64,000 nt of DNA from Streptomyces sp. NBC_01244 (GCF_035987325.1 NZ_CP108488.1:3596001-3660000); one strand, 5' to 3'. Shown: positions 22,787 to 33,296, counted from the first letter of the stretch. Numbers and translations are program-made. Notes: generated by a model not told the origin, from the letters alone.

Positions 22787-24691
22787 GTGAGCGGAACCCC
22801 AGATGGAACCGGTTCGGCGGCCGACAGCATCCGACCGGCCATGACGCAGCGTCACACGGCAACGCCGGCGACGACGGCAACCCCGGACCGCGCCGACCGC
22901 CAGACCGATTACCCGGCCGACTACCGGGCCGACTACCGGGCCGCCTTCAACGCGGCCCACCTCCCCATGGCCGTCGTCGACCGCACCGGCCACATCGCCG
23001 GAGCCAACGAGGCCCTCGCCGCGCTCCTCGGCTCCGAGCCGCGCCTCCTCGCCGGGCAGTCCGCCGCCGAGCTGGTGGACCTGGCCTCCGAGGCCCGGAC
23101 CTGGCACGCCTACCAGGAGGTGCTGCGCGGCCGGCAGGCCCGGCTCCGCTGCACCCGCCGCCTCAAGCACCCCGACGGGCACTCCCTGTGGACCGAGATC
23201 ACCCTCGGCCCCGTACCCGGCACCGGTGACGTACTGCTCTCCGTCGCCGACATCAGCGACCGGCGCGATCTCCAGGCCCGGCTGCGCCACCTCCAGATGC
23301 ACGACCCGGTGACCCGGCTGCCCAACCGGGCGCTGTTCTTCGAGCGGCTCTCCGCCGCCCTGGAGGCGTCCTCGTACGGGCAGAGCGGCACGGGCCGCAT
23401 CGGGCTCTGCTACTTGGACCTCGACGGGTTCAAGGCCGTCAACGACACCCTCGGCCACCGGGTCGGCGACCGGCTGCTGACCGCCGTCGGCCAGCGGCTC
23501 ACCGAGTGCGCCGACCAGTCCGGCTACGGGCGCACCGGCGGGCACCTGGTGGCCCGGCTGGGCGGTGACGAGTTCGCCCTGCTGGTCGAGGAGTCCACCG
23601 GCACCGAGCAGCTCGCCGACCTGGCGCGGAGCGTCCTGGCCGCCGTACAGGAGCCCTTCGACCTGGCCGGGCAGCGGCTGTCGGTCTCCGCGTCCATCGG
23701 AGTCGTCGAGCGGGCGGCCGCCGGGACCTCGGCGACCGGCCTGATGCAGGCCGCGGACACGACCCTCTACTGGGCCAAGGCGGACGGCAAGGCCCGCTGG
23801 ACCCTCTTCGACCCGGAGCGCAACGCGCACCGCATGACCCGCCAGGCCCTGTCCTCGACGCTGCGGCCCGCCGTGGAGCGCGGCGAGTTCAACGTGGAGT
23901 ACCAGCCTCTGGTGGACCTGGAGAGCGGGGCGGTGCGCGGGGTGGAGGCCCTGGTGCGCTGGAACCACCCGCAGTTCGGCACGTTGACGCCGAATCGGTT
24001 CATCGGAATCGCCGAAGAGGACGGATCCATCGTCCAGTTGGGCCGCTGGGTCCTCCGGACCGCCTGCCGCCAGGCCCGGCGCTGGCAGATCGAGCAGCCC
24101 AGCGACTCCCCCGTCTTCGTCTCCGTCAACGTGGCCGTCCGCCAGGTCTGGGACTCCGACCTCGTCGGCGACGTCGCCGAGATCCTCGCGGAGACCGGCC
24201 TCGCCCCCCAGCTCCTCCAGCTCGAACTGACGGAGTCGGCCGTCATGGGCTCGGCCGGCCGCCCGCTCCAGGCCCTCCAGGCACTGAGCGACATGGGGGT
24301 GCGGATCGCCATCGACGACTTCGGCACCGGCTACTCGAACCTGGCCTACCTCAGCCGCCTGCCCGTCTCCGTCCTCAAACTGGACGGCTCCTTCGTCCGC
24401 GGCTTCCGCTACGAGGAGGGCTCCCACCCGAACCCGGCCGACGAGACCATCGTCGAAGCCCTGGTGCAGCTCGCACACCGGCTGGGCCTGACGGTGACCG
24501 CCGAATGCGTGGAAACCGCCGGCCAGGCGGCCCGCCTGCGACGCGTCGGCTGCGACACCGGCCAGGGCTGGCTGTACTCCCGGGCGGTGGCCCCGGAGGC
24601 GATCGCAGCCATCATCAGCCGCCAGGCGGCTGCCGCCGCCGCCGCGGAACCGGGGCAGCCGGAGGGGCCCGCCCCGCATCCCGAGGTCTGA
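22787..24691 (+). CDS. PAS-GGDEF-EAL cyclic-di-GMP turnover protein
   Basis: A 634-residue cytosolic protein. After ~45 disordered residues comes a PAS domain (about 50-160), a diguanylate cyclase domain with an intact GGDEF (259-263) and DLDGFKAVND metal site, and an EAL phosphodiesterase domain (EALVRW at 387-392, loop 6 IDDFGTGYSN, and ELTESAVM). Both halves look catalytically competent by motif. The inhibitory RxxD site before GGDEF is degenerate (RTGGH), so product inhibition may be lost. Streptomyces homologues such as CdgA and RmdA control development; I do not assign orthology. GTG 22787 has GGGAG upstream. Confidence 0.88.
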   Translation: MSGTPDGTGSAADSIRPAMTQRHTATPATTATPDRADRQTDYPADYRADYRAAFNAAHLPMAVVDRTGHIAGANEALAALLGSEPRLLAGQSAAELVDLASEARTWHAYQEVLRGRQARLRCTRRLKHPDGHSLWTEITLGPVPGTGDVLLSVADISDRRDLQARLRHLQMHDPVTRLPNRALFFERLSAALEASSYGQSGTGRIGLCYLDLDGFKAVNDTLGHRVGDRLLTAVGQRLTECADQSGYGRTGGHLVARLGGDEFALLVEESTGTEQLADLARSVLAAVQEPFDLAGQRLSVSASIGVVERAAAGTSATGLMQAADTTLYWAKADGKARWTLFDPERNAHRMTRQALSSTLRPAVERGEFNVEYQPLVDLESGAVRGVEALVRWNHPQFGTLTPNRFIGIAEEDGSIVQLGRWVLRTACRQARRWQIEQPSDSPVFVSVNVAVRQVWDSDLVGDVAEILAETGLAPQLLQLELTESAVMGSAGRPLQALQALSDMGVRIAIDDFGTGYSNLAYLSRLPVSVLKLDGSFVRGFRYEEGSHPNPADETIVEALVQLAHRLGLTVTAECVETAGQAARLRRVGCDTGQGWLYSRAVAPEAIAAIISRQAAAAAAAEPGQPEGPAPHPEV

Positions 24692-24692
24692 G

Positions 24693-24953
24693 TCAGAGAC
24701 TCCGGACGAAGGCTCCGAAGGCCTCGGGGGCAACCGTGAAAGCGGGGCCGTCGGGGCGCTTGGAGTCCCGGACGGCTACGCGGCAGGGCTGGGCGGCGAT
24801 CTCGACGCATTCGCCGTCGCTGGCTCCGCTGTACGAGGCCTTGCGCCAGGCGGCGGTGCCGAGCGGGGCGCACTCGACGCAGTCGCCGCCCGTGGTTCCG
24901 CTGTACGACGACTTACGCCACAGCGCGCCCGCCAGGTTCTGGTTGCTTCCCAT
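24693..24953 (-). CDS. DUF397 protein, duplicated domain
   Basis: An 86-residue protein with two DUF397 units: WRKSSYSGTTGGDCVECA and WRKASYSGASDGECVEIA, then VAVRDSKRPDGPAFTV and FGAFVRS. DUF397 proteins in Streptomyces are encoded beside XRE regulators (as in the WhiJ and AmfR-adjacent systems) and are thought to bind or antagonise them. Here the gene overlaps the end of the XRE gene by 41 bases, on the same strand, in the usual order. The first unit is shorter, giving a tandem partial duplication. Confidence 0.9.
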   Translation of the reverse strand: MGSNQNLAGALWRKSSYSGTTGGDCVECAPLGTAAWRKASYSGASDGECVEIAAQPCRVAVRDSKRPDGPAFTVAPEAFGAFVRSL

Positions 24954-25761
24954 AGCGTTCCTCCATCACCCGTGCGATCAGCGCCGCCGAGCGTTCCGGT
25001 GAGAGCGCCTCGGCTTGCAGCCGAGCGTATCCGACCGAACGCTCCCTGATCACTGGCGGATTGGCAGTCATGTAACCCTGCGCGTAGCCCTCCTCGTAGA
25101 TCAGGTCCGGGTCGCTCTCGAAGCGAAGGAGGTTGAAGGACCCCTGCATCCCGGTGTGCGCTCCGGCCGAGAAAGGCAGCACCTGGACCTGCACCCAGGG
25201 CCGGTCGGCAAAGCCCAACAGGTGGGTGAGTTGCTTCCGCATGACCTCGCGGCCGCCGACCTCTTGATGCAGCACGGCCTCGCCGAGGACCACCCACAGC
25301 GCAGGTGGCTGCTCGCGCTCCAGGATGCGCTGCCTCTCCATGCGGGCCGCCACCAGCTCGTCGATCTGGTCGGGGCGGTCCACACCGATCAGGGCGCGGG
25401 CGTACGACTCCGTCTGGAGGAGCCCGTAGACCAACTGGCACTGGAAGGTGGAGATGTACTCGGCCCGGGCCTCCATATCCGCGTACGCCTGAAACCAGTG
25501 GGGCAGCTGGCTCCGTAGAACCAACCCCACCAGGCGGGAGAAGTGCCCGTCGGTACCCAGCGCAGCGTCGAGCCGTTCCGAGAAATCGCGGGTCGGCACC
25601 CGCTTCGTGTTCTCGATCATGCCGATCAGCGAGCCCGAGCAGTAGATGATGTCGCCCAACTGGCCTTGCTTCAGCCCGGCCGCTTCTCGCAGGCGGCACA
25701 GCTCGTACGCGTAGTAGTCCAGCGGCGAGGCGCTGGGATCGAGAGCGCGGATGTTGACCAT
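24913..25761 (-). CDS. XRE-family regulator with DUF5753 domain
   Basis: A 282-residue WhiJ-like regulator. The N-terminal helix-turn-helix is YAYELCRLREAAGLKQGQLGDIIYCSGSLIG (cited by ends YAYELCRLRE and IIYCSGSLIG), near residues 18-50; the remaining ~190 residues form the DUF5753 domain (QCQLVYGLLQTESYARALI, VVLGEAVLHQEVGG, VQVLPFSAGAH, LLRFESDPDLIYEE). ATG 25761 is set by the fold. It pairs with the overlapping DUF397 gene; such pairs tune sporulation and antibiotic genes in Streptomyces, but the target is not visible here. Confidence 0.9.
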   Translation of the reverse strand: MVNIRALDPSASPLDYYAYELCRLREAAGLKQGQLGDIIYCSGSLIGMIENTKRVPTRDFSERLDAALGTDGHFSRLVGLVLRSQLPHWFQAYADMEARAEYISTFQCQLVYGLLQTESYARALIGVDRPDQIDELVAARMERQRILEREQPPALWVVLGEAVLHQEVGGREVMRKQLTHLLGFADRPWVQVQVLPFSAGAHTGMQGSFNLLRFESDPDLIYEEGYAQGYMTANPPVIRERSVGYARLQAEALSPERSAALIARVMEERYGKQPEPGGRAVA

Positions 25762-25861
25762 GGGATGGTCACCCCCATGAGGACGCGTGCGGATCCAACT
25801 CGTCGCCGAGCGTAGCGACCACCGCACGCTCCGGTACGGGGAATCCCGCAACCATGTCACA

Positions 25862-25903
25862 CGGCAGCCCCCGCACCCTGGGAGGGGAGTGCGGGGGCTG
25901 CCG
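25862..25903 (-). terminator. Strong hairpin terminator after the chitinase gene
   Basis: CGGCAGCCCCCGCAC (25862-25876) and GTGCGGGGGCTGCCG (25889-25903) form a perfect 15-base-pair stem with a 12-base loop, 25 bases beyond the chitinase stop. There is no T-run, as usual for Streptomyces. Confidence 0.8.
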
Positions 25904-25927
25904 GTCGCTCGGCGCGGGGTGGGGGGA

Positions 25928-27634
<1,707 letters not shown>

Positions 27635-27684
27635 GAACTGCCTCCGGGGAAGTGGGAGGGGAAGGCAAGACTTCAGGTGGGGAT

Positions 27685-27743
27685 AGTGATAGCGATCACT
27701 ACAGGCCCGAGTCAATGGTTTGGACCAAAGAAGGACTAGACCA
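27685..27743 (-). promoter_or_regulatory. Chitinase promoter with DasR-like repeats and a dyad
   Basis: Read toward the chitinase, TGGTCTAGTCC (27743-27733) and TGGTCCAAACC (27727-27717) are direct repeats 16 bases apart, the layout of Streptomyces chitinase promoters. They are followed by TTGACT (27715-27710) as -35 and, 17 bases on, CTATCA as -10. The -10 lies inside a perfect dyad AGTGAT-AGCG-ATCACT (27685-27700), a possible second operator. The gap to the NADAR gene start (27963) has no gene; GAGCGATTTTTGG and CCATGGGTGGCGAGCG around 27787-27820 form a hairpin-like stretch. Confidence 0.7.
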
Positions 27744-27962
27744 CTCGCGGCCCAGAACCCCACGTCAGCGACGTGGGACCCGACCAAAAATCGCTCGCCA
27801 CCCATGGTGACGAGCGATTTAAGGCTGCCTTCATTCACCCTCTGGCAAGGTTTCAGCAACAAACCAGCCAAACTCCGGATGTCACCTCGTGGGAGCGCGT
27901 CCGGGCCGGTGCGCATCCGTAAACCCTTCCGGGCGGGGCCGCTTCAGCGGCAGAATCACGGG

Positions 27963-29078
27963 ATGATCGGCAGGCGAACCACCCATCGCGTCGTGGACGG
28001 CGTCCACATACCGGGCACTTGGCGGCCGGTCTTCATCCGCAACGGCCGCTACTTCCTGGCCGACCTCCTCATCTACGCCGACGGACTCGTCGACTGCTGG
28101 GGCCTGCTCACCCTCGAGGAGTTCGAGGAGAAGGTCCGGAGCGGCTGGGTGGCCACCACCCTCCCTGACGGTGGCCAAGCGTCCGTACACGGTCTGGCGC
28201 GCTGGAAGTTCGGCGAGCCCCGGAACCAGCTCACTCCTGACCTGCTGGTCGCCGAAGTCCGCGACACCATCGACCGGCTGAACGAGCGGCCTGACTCGGC
28301 GGGCCGCTGCATGGCCGCCGTAGAGGCCTTCCTCGCCGACCGGACGGAGGAGAACCGGTCCGCGGCCCGTACCGCGTTCCTGGCCGTCCCGGTCTCGCGA
28401 CGCCGTGCGCTGGGCGACATGGACAGCAAGGACTGGCCCCTGCGCGTCCTGGTGGCGGGGCCCGGTGGCCGGACATACGTGCCGGCCGACCCGCCGGTCA
28501 CGCAGGAGGCGTACGACAGAGCCGTCGAGTACTTCGAGCAGCGGGCCGACCGGCTGGCCGAGTGGCGGGCGCGAGCCACGGCAGACGGGCCCGAAGTTTC
28601 GTACGCTCCGGTCGTCCACCTCCGCCCCTGGATTGCGGACGATCCGGTGGCCGACCCCGGCCGGGGCGGACTGCGCAACGAATACCCCGCCCCGATCACC
28701 GTGGACAAGGTCGACTACCCCTCCGTCGCCCATGCCTACTGGGCGCTGTCGGCCGCTCAGCCGGATGTCCGCGCCACGATCGCGGCCGCGGCCACCCATG
28801 CCGCAGCACGAGACCTCGCGGTCGCGACCCCGCGCCGCGAGGGTTGGGAGCACTCGCGGACCGCCGTCATGACCGGCCTGCTGCGCGCCAAGTACGACCA
28901 GCACCCCGAGCTGGCCGAGATCCTGCTGGCGACTGGCGATGCCACGCTGGTCTACGTCGACATCAACTCGGGTTTCTGGGGTGACAATGCCGGCCGGGGC
29001 CGCAACTGGACCGGCCGCCTCCTCGAACTCGTCCGCTCCGAACTGCACATGCGGCGGGCCGGGATCCCCGGTCTGTGA
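27963..29078 (+). CDS. NADAR-family N-glycosidase-like protein with N-terminal extension
   Basis: A 371-residue protein. The C-terminal ~150 residues are a NADAR domain: LRNEYPAPITVDKVDYPSV, AHAYWALSAAQP, WEHSRTAVMTGLLRAKYDQH and the end motif INSGFWGDNAGRGRNWTGRLL (catalytic Glu/Asp and the FWGDN loop). The N-terminal ~80 residues (IPGTWRPVFIRNGRYFLADLLIYADG, cited in part) form a separate unknown domain, joined by a helical middle. NADAR proteins cleave N-glycosidic bonds in riboflavin intermediates or remove ADP-ribose from guanosine. No riboflavin genes or DNA ADP-ribosyltransferase are adjacent. ATG 27963 is preceded by a weak site. Confidence 0.75.
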   Translation: MIGRRTTHRVVDGVHIPGTWRPVFIRNGRYFLADLLIYADGLVDCWGLLTLEEFEEKVRSGWVATTLPDGGQASVHGLARWKFGEPRNQLTPDLLVAEVRDTIDRLNERPDSAGRCMAAVEAFLADRTEENRSAARTAFLAVPVSRRRALGDMDSKDWPLRVLVAGPGGRTYVPADPPVTQEAYDRAVEYFEQRADRLAEWRARATADGPEVSYAPVVHLRPWIADDPVADPGRGGLRNEYPAPITVDKVDYPSVAHAYWALSAAQPDVRATIAAAATHAAARDLAVATPRREGWEHSRTAVMTGLLRAKYDQHPELAEILLATGDATLVYVDINSGFWGDNAGRGRNWTGRLLELVRSELHMRRAGIPGL

Positions 29079-29089
29079 CAGGGGATCCC
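29061..29089 (+). terminator. Hairpin spanning the NADAR stop codon
   Basis: GGGATCCCC (29061-29069) pairs with GGGGATCCC (29081-29089) across an 11-base loop containing the TGA stop. It is a probable terminator between two convergent genes. Confidence 0.55.
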
Positions 29090-29102
29090 GGGGCCAGCCG
29101 GG

Positions 29103-30299
29103 TCAGCCGCCCAGGACCGGCATGCCGTACGCGTCCGCGACGAGGGCGTACGAGCGGAGGCGGGCCTCCCCGGAGTGGGCGTTGGCGGTCAGCATCAACT
29201 CGTCCGCGCCCGTCAGCTTCGCGAGGTCGTCCAGGCCCGCGGTGACCTCGTCGGGGGTGCCGTGGACCACGCTCGCGAGGCGGTCGTCCACGAACTCCCG
29301 TTCCATCGGCGTGTACGGGTACGCGGCCGCTTCCTCGGGCGTCGGGACCAGCCCGGGGCGCCCGCTGCGCAGCCGGAGCATCGACAGCGCGCCGGTCAGC
29401 ACTTGCGCGCGGGCCTCCGCGGCGGTGTCGGCGGCGAGGGCCGCGACGCCGATGACGGCGTACGGGGCGTCCAGGACGGCCGAGGGGCGGAAGGACTGCC
29501 GGTAGAGGTCGAGGGCGGGCAGGGTCCCGGCCGGGGAGAAGTGGTGTGCGTAGGCGAAGGGCAGTCCGAGTCCGCCGGCGAGGCGGGCGCTGAAGCCGGA
29601 GGAGCCGAGGAGCCACACCGGGGGCCGCCCGGCGGGGCCCTGTACGGGGCCCGGCACGGCGTGCACGCGGGCGTACGTGTGCCCGTCGGGGAAGTCGTCG
29701 TCGAGGAAGCGGATCAGCTCCGCGAGCTGCCGGGGGAACTCGTCCACGGCCTCGTCGCGGCGCCCGGGCCCGCGCAGGGCGGCGGCGGTGTGCCCGTCGG
29801 TGCCGGGCGCCCGGCCGAGGCCGAGGTCGATCCGGCCCGGGGCCAGGGCCTCCAGGGTGCCGAACTGCTCGGCGATGGCGAGCGGGGCGTGGTTGGGCAG
29901 CATGACCCCGCCGGAGCCGAGCCGGATCCGGGAGGTGTGGGCCGCGAGGTGGGCCAGGATCACGGCCGGGGAGGAGCTGGCGACCCCGGGCATGGAGTGG
30001 TGTTCGGCGACCCAGTGGCGGTGGTAGCCGCGGGATTCGGCGAGCCGGGCGATGTCGACGCTGGTGCGCAGCGAGGCGTGGGCGGTGCTGCCGGCGCCGA
30101 CGGTGACGAGGTCGAGCACCGAGAGCGGCACGGGCGCCCGGCCGAGGGCCGTCCCGCGGATCTCCCCCTCGCCAGGTCCGTCGCCCGGTGCGTTGCCCGG
30201 TGCGTTGCCCGGTCCGCCGGCCCGTATCTCGCCCGATCCGTCGCCCGGGCGGTCGGCTCCCCGTCGTCCAGCGTCCCCCGCGCCTCCGGTGTCACTCAT
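29103..30299 (-). CDS. LLM-class flavin-dependent oxidoreductase
   Basis: A 398-residue luciferase-like monooxygenase fold protein (MsnO8/BacterioLuc type). After ~55 low-complexity Gly/Pro/Asp-rich residues with a GNAP repeat come SVLDLVTVGAG, RGYHRHWVAEHH, SPAVILAHLA, IRLGSGGVMLPNH and LEALAPGRIDLGLGRAPGTD, which are the flavin-binding signatures of the family. It would use reduced FMN or F420; the substrate is unknown. The N-terminal repeat is matched in DNA by two direct copies of a 12-base unit around 30182-30216, making the start less certain; a start near the SVLDL strand is possible. Confidence 0.82.
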   Translation of the reverse strand: MSDTGGAGDAGRRGADRPGDGSGEIRAGGPGNAPGNAPGDGPGEGEIRGTALGRAPVPLSVLDLVTVGAGSTAHASLRTSVDIARLAESRGYHRHWVAEHHSMPGVASSSPAVILAHLAAHTSRIRLGSGGVMLPNHAPLAIAEQFGTLEALAPGRIDLGLGRAPGTDGHTAAALRGPGRRDEAVDEFPRQLAELIRFLDDDFPDGHTYARVHAVPGPVQGPAGRPPVWLLGSSGFSARLAGGLGLPFAYAHHFSPAGTLPALDLYRQSFRPSAVLDAPYAVIGVAALAADTAAEARAQVLTGALSMLRLRSGRPGLVPTPEEAAAYPYTPMEREFVDDRLASVVHGTPDEVTAGLDDLAKLTGADELMLTANAHSGEARLRSYALVADAYGMPVLGG

Positions 30300-30539
30300 C
30301 GTCTCTCCCGCTCCGCTCGCCCGTCCGTCCTCGTCCCTACGAAGAACCCGAACCGTGCGGCCGGTCCGGGCATTCCCGGCACTCTCGGACACCACCCATG
30401 ACCTTGACATATGCCAGGGGAGTAGATCCAGGCAGAGCGGCGTGATTGAGCCATCAATCTCATCAACAGGCGCTCCACACGGGCCTCTTGATGGCTATCG
30501 TGTGAGAGCAAGCGGTAACAACCTGCTAGGGGGAAAACC

Positions 30540-31298
30540 GTGGCGCTGAAGCCCGAGCCGACCGCGCCGTTCCACTCGGTGCAGTACGCCCTGCGCGTAC
30601 TCGAAACGGTCGCCCGCCATACCGGCGGCGTGACCGATGTGCAGATCGCGCGTGAGACCGGCCTGCCCGCGGTCCATCTCGCCCCCATGCTCCTCATGCT
30701 GCGCCGGGAGGGGTACGTGCTGCAGGTGTCCGACGGCGCCTACGCCATCGGGGACTCCCTCGTCCTCCTGGGCTCCGGTGTCGACCGCCAGCAGGCGTTG
30801 CAGGACAAGCTCCAGGACACGCTGGACCGGCTGCGGGACTCCGTCGGCGCCGCGGTCTACATCAGCCGGTACGTGGACGGCGAGGTCCGGATCACGCAGT
30901 TCGCGGACAGCCCGCGCACCCCCAAGGTCCACGAGTGGGTCGACTTCCGCTCGGCGGCCCACGCCAGCGCGGTCGGCAAGTGCCTGCTGACCCAGCTCGA
31001 CCTGGACGGCCGGCGCGACCACCTGTCCCGGCACAAGATCGCCCGGCTGACGTCGAAGACCATCGTGAACGAGCGGATCCTCTTCTCGAAGCTGGACAGC
31101 CAGCCGGCCACGGTGCCCACGCTCGACCTGCAGGAATACGCCGTCGGCACGGTCTGCGCGGCCGTCCCGATCACGGCGGGAGCCTCGGTGGGCTGCCTCG
31201 CGCTGTCCCTGCCCGTGGAGCACGCCCACCGGCTGCGGGCCGCGGCCGACGTGCTGAACCGCAAGGCCGCGCCGCTGCTGCTCTCGCTCACCCTCTGA
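30540..31298 (+). CDS. IclR-type transcriptional regulator
   Basis: A 252-residue regulator. The N-terminal winged helix-turn-helix (YALRVLETVARHTGGVTDVQ cited in part, REGYVLQVSDGAYAIGD) is followed by the IclR effector domain (VYISRYVDGEVRITQF, SAAHASAVGKCLLTQL, EYAVGTVCAAVPITAG, VGCLALSLPV). GTG 30540 has GGGGGA eight bases upstream. No effector or target is evident; the divergent neighbour, the LLM oxidoreductase, is a possible target across 240 bases. Homologues in Streptomyces act in development or catabolism. Confidence 0.85.
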   Translation: MALKPEPTAPFHSVQYALRVLETVARHTGGVTDVQIARETGLPAVHLAPMLLMLRREGYVLQVSDGAYAIGDSLVLLGSGVDRQQALQDKLQDTLDRLRDSVGAAVYISRYVDGEVRITQFADSPRTPKVHEWVDFRSAAHASAVGKCLLTQLDLDGRRDHLSRHKIARLTSKTIVNERILFSKLDSQPATVPTLDLQEYAVGTVCAAVPITAGASVGCLALSLPVEHAHRLRAAADVLNRKAAPLLLSLTL

Positions 31299-31361
31299 GT
31301 CAGGTCCGGGCCCCGCACGGCAGGGGCCCGACCGGGCCGGCCCGGCCCGGCCCGGAAAACA

Positions 31362-31399
31362 CTTCGGGCGGTTCCCGGTGAACCGGAAACCGCCCGAAG
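31362..31399. terminator. Bidirectional hairpin terminator
   Basis: CTTCGGGCGGTT (31362-31373) pairs with AACCGCCCGAAG (31388-31399), extended inside by CCGGT/ACCGG. It lies six bases beyond the end of the leftward tRNA-Lys and about 60 bases after the IclR gene, and can serve both. Confidence 0.85.
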
Positions 31400-31405
31400 G
31401 ACAGG

Positions 31406-31479
31406 TGCGCCGCCAGGGACTCGAACCCCGGACCCGCTGATTAAGAGTCAGCTGCTCTAACCAACTGAGCTAGCGGCGC
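31406..31479 (-). tRNA. tRNA-Lys (anticodon CTT), copy 2
   Basis: On the minus strand, the same 74-base sequence as copy 1: acceptor GCGCCGC/GCGGCGC, anticodon CTT, discriminator A. Its own terminator hairpin lies directly downstream at 31399-31362. Confidence 0.97.
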
Positions 31480-31554
31480 CTGCTGACAGAGAAAATACTA
31501 CCTGCTCCTCCGGAGTGCTCAAAACCGCTTCCGGAGCCGCCCTCGGCGACCCGG

Positions 31555-33228
31555 TCAGCGGCTCAGCAGATCGGCCCGCCCCTGCGCCTCGTAGGCGGCC
31601 AGCAGCCCGGTCAGGTCCTCCGCTTCCAGCCGCCGGTACGCGTCCTCGCCCGGCGGCCGCCACCAGACCGGGTCGGTGGTGTGGAAGGCCTCGCGGCGCA
31701 GGGAGACCCGGTGGACCTTGTTGGTCGCGGTGGTCGGCATGGCTCCGACGATGCGCACGTAGCGCGGGGCCATCTTGGTGCCGAGGTCGGGCTGGGCGGC
31801 GAGGAAGGCCGCGAACCCCTGCGGGGAGAAGGCGGCCCCCTCGCGCAGGGCCACGGCGGCCATGACCTGGTCGCCCGCCACCTCGTCCGGTACGGCGTAC
31901 ACCGCCACGGCGGCCGCCCGGGTCCAGCGGGCGAGGATGTTCTCGATCACCGCCGCGGCCAGGTTCTCGCTGTCGACGCGCAGCTGGTCGTCGGTGCGGC
32001 CGGCGAAGTAGAGGAAGCCGTCGGGGTCGCGGAAGAAGAGGTCCCCGGTCCAGTACCAGCCGTCGCGGGTGCGGGCGGCCTCCGCGTCGGGGTTGCGCCA
32101 GTAGCCCTCGAAGAGGCTGCGGCCCTTGTTGACCAGCTCGCCGATGGCCTCGGAGCCGTTGAGGAGGCGGCCTTGTGGGTCGAGTTCGGCCGGCGGGCAC
32201 TCGCGGCCCGTCTCCGGGTCGATGACGGCCAGGTCGTCGCCCGCGCCGGCCCGGCCCAGGGCGCCCGGCGGTGTGTCGGGGGTGCGCTGGACGGAGGCGC
32301 CGCCCTCGGTGGCCCCGTAGCCCTCGACGAGGCGGACCCCGAAACGCTCGGCGAAGCGCGCCGCGTCGACCGCGCCCGCCTCGGTGCCGAAGCCGAGGCG
32401 CAGGGTGTGTTCGCGGTCGTCGGGGCGGGGCGGGGTGGCGAGGAGGTACTGCACGGCGCGGCCTACGTAGGTGAAGTACGTCGCCTCGTAGGCCCGTACG
32501 TCGTCCAGGAACGCGGAGGCCGAGAAGCGGCGGCGCAGGGCCACGGCGGCCCCGCCCGCGAGGGCGGGCAGCCAGTCGGCGATCACCGCGTTGCCGTGGA
32601 AGAGGGGCATGCAGATGTAGTGGACGTCGTCCGGGGTGACCGAAAAGTGACGTGCGAGCGAGGCGCCGGCGCCGGCCAGGCGGCCCTGGGTGCAGATGGC
32701 CGCTTTGGGGGCGCCGGTGGAGCCGGAGGTGAAGTAGAGGAGCAGCCGGGAGGACGGGGTCGGGCCGGGGCCGAGCGTCGCGTCGCCGGGCTTCGCCGTG
32801 GCGTACGGGTCGAGCAGGGCCTCGTACTCGTCGGTGTCCGTGACGAGCAGGCGTACGCCGGGCAGGTCGAGGCCGCGCAGGAGCGGCAGGTGGGTCCGCT
32901 CGGTCACCAGGATCCGGCAGTCGGTGTGCAGGATGTCGCGGGCCAGCTCGGGACCGCGCCGGGTGGGGTTGATCCCGGCGACGGCGGCCCCGGCGAGGGC
33001 CGCCGCGCCGAGCCAGAACGGGAACTCGGGGGTGTTGTCGAGCAGCACCCCGATGTGCGGCTCCGCCCCCGGCGGCAGCAGGTCGACGAGGAGCGCGGCG
33101 CGCGCCGCGGCCTCCCGGGCGGTCCGGTGGTGGCTGAGGACGCCGTCGGCGTACTTCAGACCGGGCCGGTGGTCGCCCCATTGGCTCGCGATGAGCTCCG
33201 CGACGGTTTCGGGTGTCGTCGTCCGCAT
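31555..33228 (-). CDS. Acyl-CoA synthetase (AMP-dependent, FadD-like)
   Basis: A 557-residue ANL-family ligase. Phosphate loop YFTSGSTGAPKAA near residue 172; EGYGATEGG near 315; YWTGDLFFRDPDGFLYFAGR (cited up to 20 residues) with the hinge Asp-Arg near 420; catalytic Lys near the end in TATNKVHRVSLR. The insert GAVDAARFAERFG and an FATP/very-long-chain-like C-terminus (SLRREAFHTTDPVWWR) resemble the fatty acid transport protein/VLACS branch. It would activate fatty or sterol-side-chain acids to CoA esters. ATG 33228 has no strong ribosome site. It is monocistronic: the next gene upstream is the LPMO, 68 bases away. Confidence 0.85.
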   Translation of the reverse strand: MRTTTPETVAELIASQWGDHRPGLKYADGVLSHHRTAREAAARAALLVDLLPPGAEPHIGVLLDNTPEFPFWLGAAALAGAAVAGINPTRRGPELARDILHTDCRILVTERTHLPLLRGLDLPGVRLLVTDTDEYEALLDPYATAKPGDATLGPGPTPSSRLLLYFTSGSTGAPKAAICTQGRLAGAGASLARHFSVTPDDVHYICMPLFHGNAVIADWLPALAGGAAVALRRRFSASAFLDDVRAYEATYFTYVGRAVQYLLATPPRPDDREHTLRLGFGTEAGAVDAARFAERFGVRLVEGYGATEGGASVQRTPDTPPGALGRAGAGDDLAVIDPETGRECPPAELDPQGRLLNGSEAIGELVNKGRSLFEGYWRNPDAEAARTRDGWYWTGDLFFRDPDGFLYFAGRTDDQLRVDSENLAAAVIENILARWTRAAAVAVYAVPDEVAGDQVMAAVALREGAAFSPQGFAAFLAAQPDLGTKMAPRYVRIVGAMPTTATNKVHRVSLRREAFHTTDPVWWRPPGEDAYRRLEAEDLTGLLAAYEAQGRADLLSR

Positions 33229-33296
33229 GCCGCCGGAGGATAGCTGACGTTCCGTCAGAAATGAACGCCGGGCGGGGAGCCCGTGGTCACCGACGG

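Noticed and set aside
24693..25761. XRE/DUF397 pair as a toxin-antitoxin module
   Set aside because: The layout is the common WhiJ-type regulator/DUF397 pair of Streptomyces, without a toxin domain.
30400..30435. TTGACA at 30404-30409 as a -35 for the IclR gene
   Set aside because: No matching -10 hexamer lies 16-19 bases downstream; kept out of the feature list.
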